DNA of 43,057 nucleotides, taken from NCBI GenBank assembly GCA_009379815.1, contig WHSY01000039.1, positions 1 to 43,057 of the forward strand, given 5' to 3'. Below the pieces are notes generated by a model. It saw only the letters and a list, made by a program, of their open reading frames with translations. It made no database searches and was not told where the DNA came from. Each line of letters opens with the position of its first letter. Position 1 is the stretch's first letter. This DNA is from Pseudonocardiaceae bacterium. GTDB taxonomy: Bacteria; Actinomycetota; Actinomycetes; Mycobacteriales; Pseudonocardiaceae. A program made the position numbers and the translations under genes. Positions 37,991-43,057 of the stretch are shown piece by piece.

Positions 37991-40900
37991 ATGGCAGTGC
38001 ACGTCGCGCTCGCTGCTGGCATCCGGATCGAGACCCAGCACGGATCAGGCGACCCGGACACGCTGGCTGGACACCAGGCGCGGCTGCTGGCGACGGTTCT
38101 CGTCGCGGAACGCAACCGTCCGGTCGGAGACGAGGAGCTCGCCGGGATCCTGTGGCCCGACGGGCTGCCGGTCTCGTGGCGGTCGTCGTTGCACGCGATC
38201 GCGGGTGAGGTCCGCACCTTCCTGCACTCGGCCGGGCTCGGCGGCAGTGTGGTGGCCCACGATACGGCCGGCAGCTACCAGCTGCTGCTGCCCGAGCCCG
38301 TCGAGGTCGACATCGACACGGCGGTCCACGCCGTACGGGCCGCCGAGGCAGCGCTGTCGTCCGGCGATCCGGGCCGGGCGCTCGCGGAGGTGTCGACCGC
38401 CCGCCTGGTGCTGGAACGCCCGCTGCTACCGGACGTCGCTGCGCCCTGGCTGCAGGCCAAGCGTGACGAGCTGCGGTCCTGGCGGCGCCGCGCCCTCGAG
38501 GTCGCCGGGGATGCCCGGCTCGCCCTCGGTGAGCCTGCGCTGGCGCTGCCGGTGGCCGAGGAGGCGACAGCGCTCGAGCCGCTGTGCGAGTCCGCGCACC
38601 GGCAGCTGATCCGCGCACACGCCGCCGCCGGCGACCGCACCGAAGCGCTGCGCGCCTACGAGCGTTGCCAGCAGCTGCTCGCAGCCGAACTCGACGTCGT
38701 GCCCGACCCCCAGACCAGGGCGCTGCACCGGGAGCTGTTCGGTGACGACGCACCCGACGAGCGCCTGCCGACACCGCAGCCGCGCCGCCGGAACCTGCCG
38801 TCCACGCTGGCGGGCATCGTCGACGACGGGGAGCCGTTCGTCGGGCGTACCGACGAACGGGCAGCGCTGCACCGCGCGTGGGACATCGCGTCGGGTGGCC
38901 GGCGGCAGCTCGTGCTGCTGGCAGGCGAGGCCGGCATCGGCAAGACGCGCCTGGCCGCCGAGCTGGCCCGCGACGTGGCCGACGCGGGTGGCCTGGTGCG
39001 CCACGGACGCTGCGATCCCGAGCTGGGGGTGCCTTTCCAGCCGTTCCGCGACGTGCTGGGCGCGGAGCTGGCCGAGCTGCCCGATACCGCACTGGCTGCG
39101 CGCCTCGGGCCGCTGGCCGGAGAGCTCGCCGTCTGGGAGCCGACCCTCGCCCACCGCGTTGCCGACCTGGCACCACCGCTGCACGCCGAACCGGAGACCG
39201 AACGCCACCGGCTGTTCGAGGCGGTGACCGGCTGGCTCGACGCGGCGAGCACCGCCGATCCGCTGCTGCTCGTCATCGACGATCTGCAATGGGCGGCCAG
39301 GCCGACCCTGCTGCTGCTGCGCCACCTGCTGCGAGCGCCCGGACCGGCACGGCTGCTCGTTCTCGGCACCGTGCGCGAGGACGAGTTCAACGTCGATGGG
39401 CTGCTGGCCGACCGGCTGCCCGGCGTCACCCGGGTGCCCCTCGGCGGGTTGACCGAGGGCGATGTCGTCAGTTTCGTCGACGGCTACCGCAGCGCCGTGC
39501 CGACCCGCCGCCGCGCGCTGGCCCGCCGGCTGCATGCCGACAGTGGGGGTAACCCCTTCTTCCTCCGCGAACTCATGCGCCGGCTCGACGACGCAGCCGG
39601 CATCGACGCCGACGATGCGCTCGACGCCGGTGTTCCCGCCGGGGTGCACGCCGTGCTGACGCAGCGGCTCGCGCGCCTGCCCGAGACCGGCGTGGCGCTG
39701 CTGCGCACCGCTGCCGTGCTCGGCACGGACTTCGATGTGAGCCTGCTCGTCGCGGTGGCAGCGGCGGGTGAGGACGAGGTGCTCGACACCGTCGACCGTG
39801 CGCTCGCGGGCGGGCTGCTCGTCCCGGTTCCCGGGCAGCCGGACCGGTGCGCCTTCGCGCACGCGCTGATACGGGCCGCGCTGGTCGACGAGCTGACCCC
39901 GCCCCGGCGGGTCCGGCTGCACCTTCGCGTGCTCGATGCGCTGGAGGCGAGTGCCGACGCCGGCACCCGGATACCGGAGCTGGCCCGCCACGCCTGCGCC
40001 GCGGCCGCGATCGGCGGGGTCGACCGGGCTGTCGGCTACTGCGCGGGCGACGCGGCCAGCGCCGACCGGGCGTTCGAGGAGGCGGCGACACACTACGAGC
40101 GCGGGCTGCAGGCGCTCGCGCACACCGAACCCGTGGACCTCGCAACCCGCTGCGACCTCGCGACGCTGCGCGGCGAGGCACTCGACCGCGCCGGAGACCC
40201 CCGCCACCGGGGTGTGCTGCTGGCGGCGGCGATGGATGCCCGCGCCCTCGGCGATGCCGAGCGGCTCGGCCGCATCGCCCTCGTCGGCGGGATGCACAAC
40301 GCCGGTGTCGAGGACAGCGACGTCGTCGACCTGCTCGAGGCGGCGCTGGCCGGGCTGGGGCGGGCTGGGGGGCTGGACTGTGACGACTCGGGGCTGCGCG
40401 CGCGGCTGCTGAGCAAGCTGTCCAGCGAGCTGGCCTACAGCGGACAGCTCGATCGTCGGGTGAGGCTGGCTACCGAGGCGCTCGACATCGCTCGACGCAC
40501 CGGTGACGAGCGCATGCTCGCGCGCGTGCTCGCCGGCGCGCAGCTGACGCCGACCACCGCGCGGCTGCCGGCCCGCAAGCTCGCCGACGCCGACGAGCTC
40601 GGCGACCTCGGCCGTCGCCTCGGCGACCTCGAGGTGACGTGCTGGGCCGAGCTGTTCGGCAACAGCGCGCTGATCGAACTCGGCCGACTCGATGACGCGG
40701 ACGCGGCACTGGACGCGGCCGACGCGCTGGCCGCGGAGCTGCACCAGCCCTTCTTCGGCTGGCACGTCACCCAGCGCCGGGCGGGGCTGCTACTGCTGCG
40801 CGGCGACCTGGCAACCGCAGCGACCGTCGCCGATTCCGCCCTGGAGCTCGGGATCGAGATCGGGCTCGGCGAGTCGTTGGTCCGCGCCGCCCACAGCGCG

Positions 40901-41413
40901 CACCTGCTGGGGCTGCACTACGAGCAGGGCACCCTCGCCGAGCTGGTCGACGCGATGGCTGCCCTCGTCGAGGCCCAGCCGGGGCTGCAGTGGCGCGTCA
41001 TGCTGGGATGGATCCAGACCGAACTCGGCCAACTCGACGCTGCGACGGCGACACTGGCACCGGTGCTCGAGACCGGCGTCGAGTCCGTCGCCCGCGCGAC
41101 ACCGTGGCTCGGCGTCCGGCTCATCCTCGCCGACGCCTGCGCCGCATTGGGCGCGGTCGCGCCCGCGGCCGCGCTGCGCCCGCTGCTGACCCCGTTCGCC
41201 GGACATCTGAGCTGGACCGAGGGTTCCTCGCAGGGTCCGGTCGACCTGACGCTGGCGCGGCTGGCCGCGGTCTGCGGCGACGCCGCGGCCGCCGGCAGCC
41301 ACGCCGCCGCGGCCGTCGAACTGTGCCGGACCGCAGCCGCCCCCCGCTGGCTCGCCCGCGCGGAGGCGCTGCTGGCCGGCGACACGCGACCTCACCTCAC
41401 CGGCTCGAGGTGA
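37991..41413 (+). CDS. BTAD and AAA_16 ATPase transcriptional regulator
   Basis: A 1140-residue SARP-like STAND regulator, with domains in reverse order to the protein at 9692. The N-terminal winged helix (GHQARLLATVLVAERNRPVG, ELAGILWPDGLP) is followed by a BTAD domain (about 105-250; LEPLCESAHRQLIRAHAAAG, CQQLLAAELDVVPDPQTRAL). Next comes an AAA_16 ATPase with Walker A GEAGIGKT at 312-319 and Walker B LLLVIDDLQWA, and then TPR-like repeats to the end. ATG 37991 starts the DNA-binding domain; the longer frame runs back over the previous gene. It ends within hemG on the other strand (22-base overlap). A possible CIS regulator, but equally a resident regulator of unknown targets. Confidence 0.9.
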   Translation: MAVHVALAAGIRIETQHGSGDPDTLAGHQARLLATVLVAERNRPVGDEELAGILWPDGLPVSWRSSLHAIAGEVRTFLHSAGLGGSVVAHDTAGSYQLLLPEPVEVDIDTAVHAVRAAEAALSSGDPGRALAEVSTARLVLERPLLPDVAAPWLQAKRDELRSWRRRALEVAGDARLALGEPALALPVAEEATALEPLCESAHRQLIRAHAAAGDRTEALRAYERCQQLLAAELDVVPDPQTRALHRELFGDDAPDERLPTPQPRRRNLPSTLAGIVDDGEPFVGRTDERAALHRAWDIASGGRRQLVLLAGEAGIGKTRLAAELARDVADAGGLVRHGRCDPELGVPFQPFRDVLGAELAELPDTALAARLGPLAGELAVWEPTLAHRVADLAPPLHAEPETERHRLFEAVTGWLDAASTADPLLLVIDDLQWAARPTLLLLRHLLRAPGPARLLVLGTVREDEFNVDGLLADRLPGVTRVPLGGLTEGDVVSFVDGYRSAVPTRRRALARRLHADSGGNPFFLRELMRRLDDAAGIDADDALDAGVPAGVHAVLTQRLARLPETGVALLRTAAVLGTDFDVSLLVAVAAAGEDEVLDTVDRALAGGLLVPVPGQPDRCAFAHALIRAALVDELTPPRRVRLHLRVLDALEASADAGTRIPELARHACAAAAIGGVDRAVGYCAGDAASADRAFEEAATHYERGLQALAHTEPVDLATRCDLATLRGEALDRAGDPRHRGVLLAAAMDARALGDAERLGRIALVGGMHNAGVEDSDVVDLLEAALAGLGRAGGLDCDDSGLRARLLSKLSSELAYSGQLDRRVRLATEALDIARRTGDERMLARVLAGAQLTPTTARLPARKLADADELGDLGRRLGDLEVTCWAELFGNSALIELGRLDDADAALDAADALAAELHQPFFGWHVTQRRAGLLLLRGDLATAATVADSALELGIEIGLGESLVRAAHSAHLLGLHYEQGTLAELVDAMAALVEAQPGLQWRVMLGWIQTELGQLDAATATLAPVLETGVESVARATPWLGVRLILADACAALGAVAPAAALRPLLTPFAGHLSWTEGSSQGPVDLTLARLAAVCGDAAAAGSHAAAAVELCRTAAAPRWLARAEALLAGDTRPHLTGSR

Positions 41414-42798
41414 GCCCGGATCCGGAACGCGGCCGCATCGGCGGTGGCGATGCACGCGGGGATGCCCACGCCGTGGAGCACGGCGCCGGCAACGGCGAGA
41501 CCGGGTTGCTCGGCGACCGCGGACTCGATCGTGGCGACGGTCTCGACGTGGCCGGGGGCGTACTGCGGCAGCCCGCCGCCCCAGCGCGCCACCACGGTGT
41601 CCACGGGGTCGGCCGTGACCCCGGTCAGCTCGGCGAGGTCGCGGCGCACGGCGTCGACCAGCCCGGCGTCGTCGCGCTGCAGCGCGGTCACCTCGCCGTG
41701 CCGCCCGACCGAGCCGCGCACCAGCCGCACACCGGGGCCCCGGGCGTGGGCCCACTTGCGGCTGGAGAAGGTGAAGGCCTTGGCGGTGTGGGGCTCGCCG
41801 GAGCCGATGAGCAGCCCCGACGCGTCGGGCAGCATCCCGGCAGTGTCGGCGGGCAGCGCGAGGCCGACCACCACCGAGGAGGCCACCTCGACGGTCTCCG
41901 CCGCGGCCGCGGCCGCGGGCACCGGCCCGGCGAGCAGCCGCCGCAGCGCGGGCGCGGGCACCGCGAGCAGCACCGCGTCGGCCTCGAGCCACTCGGGCTG
42001 CGCCGTGCTGCCCAGCACCAGCCGCCAGCCGGACGCGGAGCGCGACAACTCCCGCACCGGCGACCCGAGCCGCACGGTCGGCGCCGACGCGGCCAGCAGC
42101 GCGTCGGTGAGGCGGCCCAGTCCGCCCCGCAGCGTGCCGAACACCGGCCCGGCCGCGCCCCCGACCGGCGGCAGCGCGGCCGCCGCCGCGTCGCGCAGTG
42201 AGGTCACCCCGCTGTCGAGCGCGGCGGCCAGCCCCGGCAGCGTGGCGCGCACGCCGAGCGTGTCGGCGCGACCGGCGTACACGCCGCCGAGCAGCGGGTC
42301 GACCAGGCGGTCGACCACCTCGTCGCCACACCGCTGCCGGACCAGCTTCCCCACCGAGACGTCGGCACCAGACTCCCAGCGCAGCGGCATCCCGGGCTCG
42401 GCCGCCAGCCGCTCACGCCCCCGCTGCGACAGGACGCCCGCGACGTCGTCCGGGCTGGCGGGCAGCCCCATCACGGTGCGGCGCGGCAACGGTACGGTCC
42501 GGCCACCGGCACGCACCATCGGTCCAGCCGGGGTGGGATGCACCAGCTCGGCGTCCAGGCCGAGCTCGGCCACCAGCGCCGAGGCCTCGGGACGCCGGAC
42601 CAGGAACGCTTCGGCACCCACGTCGCAGGCAGTGGTACCCAACTCGACGGTACCCAACTCGACGGTGCGCAACGCGCCGCCGAGCCGTCGTGAGCCCTCG
42701 AGCAGTGTGATCGCAGCGTCCGGCCCCAGCAGCCGCCGCAGCCGGTGCGCCGCGGCGAGCCCCGAGATCCCGCCACCCACCACCGCAACCCGAGGCAT
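41392..42798 (-). CDS. hemG: Proto-/coproporphyrinogen III oxidase
   Basis: A 468-residue FAD-dependent oxidase that, in actinobacteria, oxidises coproporphyrinogen III to coproporphyrin III. The N-terminal FAD-binding motif VAVVGGGISGLAAAHRL is followed by GAEAFLVRRPEASALV, a PLLGGVYAGRADTLGVRATL segment, and a C-terminal VAGAVLHGVGIPACIATADA typical of this family. Near the N-terminus VELGT is repeated because of a 15-base duplication (42635-42664). The start overlaps the hemE stop (TGATG), so the two genes are co-translated. hemQ, which acts two steps later, is at the far side of the CIS locus. Confidence 0.95.
   Translation of the reverse strand: MPRVAVVGGGISGLAAAHRLRRLLGPDAAITLLEGSRRLGGALRTVELGTVELGTTACDVGAEAFLVRRPEASALVAELGLDAELVHPTPAGPMVRAGGRTVPLPRRTVMGLPASPDDVAGVLSQRGRERLAAEPGMPLRWESGADVSVGKLVRQRCGDEVVDRLVDPLLGGVYAGRADTLGVRATLPGLAAALDSGVTSLRDAAAAALPPVGGAAGPVFGTLRGGLGRLTDALLAASAPTVRLGSPVRELSRSASGWRLVLGSTAQPEWLEADAVLLAVPAPALRRLLAGPVPAAAAAAETVEVASSVVVGLALPADTAGMLPDASGLLIGSGEPHTAKAFTFSSRKWAHARGPGVRLVRGSVGRHGEVTALQRDDAGLVDAVRRDLAELTGVTADPVDTVVARWGGGLPQYAPGHVETVATIESAVAEQPGLAVAGAVLHGVGIPACIATADAAAFRIRAHLEPVR
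42635..42664. repeat. 15-bp tandem duplication within hemG
   Basis: GTACCCAACTCGACG occurs twice in tandem (42635-42649, 42650-42664), adding five residues (VELGT repeated) to a loop near the FAD domain. It stays in frame. Confidence 0.85.
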
Positions 42799-43057
42799 CA
42801 GAGCGAATGCGCCAGCTCCACCACGCGGGTCAGCACGGCGGGGTCGGTGTCCGGGAGCACGCCGTGGCCGAGGTTGACGATGTGCCCGTCGGCCACCCGG
42901 CCCTCGGCGACGGTGCGGCGCACCTCACGCTCGATCGCGTCCCAGCCCGCGCCGAGCAGCGCCGGATCCAGGTTGCCCTGCAGCGCCACCGGGCGGTCCG
43001 GCCGGGCGGCGCGGACCCGCTGGGCGGCGGCGTCCAGCGGCACCCGCCAGTCGACAC
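42798..43057 (-). CDS. hemE: Uroporphyrinogen decarboxylase, C-terminal part
   Basis: The last 86 or so residues of HemE, which converts uroporphyrinogen III to coproporphyrinogen III. The visible part contains [27 protein letters not shown] and [20 protein letters not shown], the strongly conserved C-terminal motifs of the family. The N-terminal part lies beyond the window. It is directly upstream of hemG and overlaps its start. Confidence 0.95.
   Translation of the reverse strand, partial: VDWRVPLDAAAQRVRAARPDRPVALQGNLDPALLGAGWDAIEREVRRTVAEGRVADGHIVNLGHGVLPDTDPAVLTRVVELAHSL

Noticed and set aside
38426-40765. 779-codon minus-strand frame over the BTAD-AAA regulator
   Set aside because: Antisense to a gene with clear domains; typical high-GC spurious frame.

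Overview
The window is very GC-rich, gene-dense actinobacterial DNA, most likely from Pseudonocardiales (inference). Supporting signs are Ku plus a stand-alone LigD-type polymerase, the coproporphyrin-dependent heme genes hemE/hemG/hemQ, BTAD- and LuxR-type large regulators, many GTG starts, and actinobacterial toxin-antitoxin families. No rRNA, tRNA, CRISPR array or insertion sequence was seen.

Layout. 1-6.6 kb is housekeeping and stress DNA: an MFS transporter (cut by the edge), ku, a TAP-like lipoprotein, a LigD-type polymerase, a small membrane protein, msrB, a broken vapBC remnant and hemQ. 6.7-12.4 kb holds two large regulators: a LuxR/STAND gene broken by one frameshift, and a STAND-BTAD protein ending in a long perfect hairpin. 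12.5-25.4 kb is a 13-gene minus-strand operon for a contractile injection system (CIS): sheath, inner tube, gp26-like protein, DUF6760, a 956-residue disordered protein, second tube-like protein, LysM hub, VgrG-like spike, PAAR tip, gp25, gpJ, gpI, and a zinc-ribbon/transmembrane/discoidin protein. 25.6-37.9 kb carries satellite units: an NlpC/P60 hydrolase divergent from the sheath, a DUF4143 ATPase, a DUF4157 (HExxH) candidate effector, a CIS AAA+ ATPase, a YefM-YoeB pair, the tail cap (Pvc16 family), a secreted beta-propeller protein, a LuxR regulator and a membrane/coiled-coil protein. 38-41.4 kb is a BTAD-AAA regulator. hemG and partial hemE close the window.

How it fits together. The CIS set has sheath, tube, baseplate, spike, cap and ATPase, but no recognisable tail fibre. 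It does have several envelope proteins. This resembles the cytoplasmic, fibre-less Streptomyces type of CIS rather than a released particle (inference). Four regulators bracket it. The locus lies between hemG and hemQ, which I expect to be neighbours in many actinobacteria, so it looks interposed in a heme cluster.

Most unusual signals: (1) a disordered operon protein with 16 hydrophobic-Gln-Arg motifs, a motif also present in the DUF4157 protein; (2) a palindrome around TGCCCGTTCGGGCA repeated in gaps in front of the separate CIS units; (3) several proteins that keep their fold but have lost key catalytic residues.
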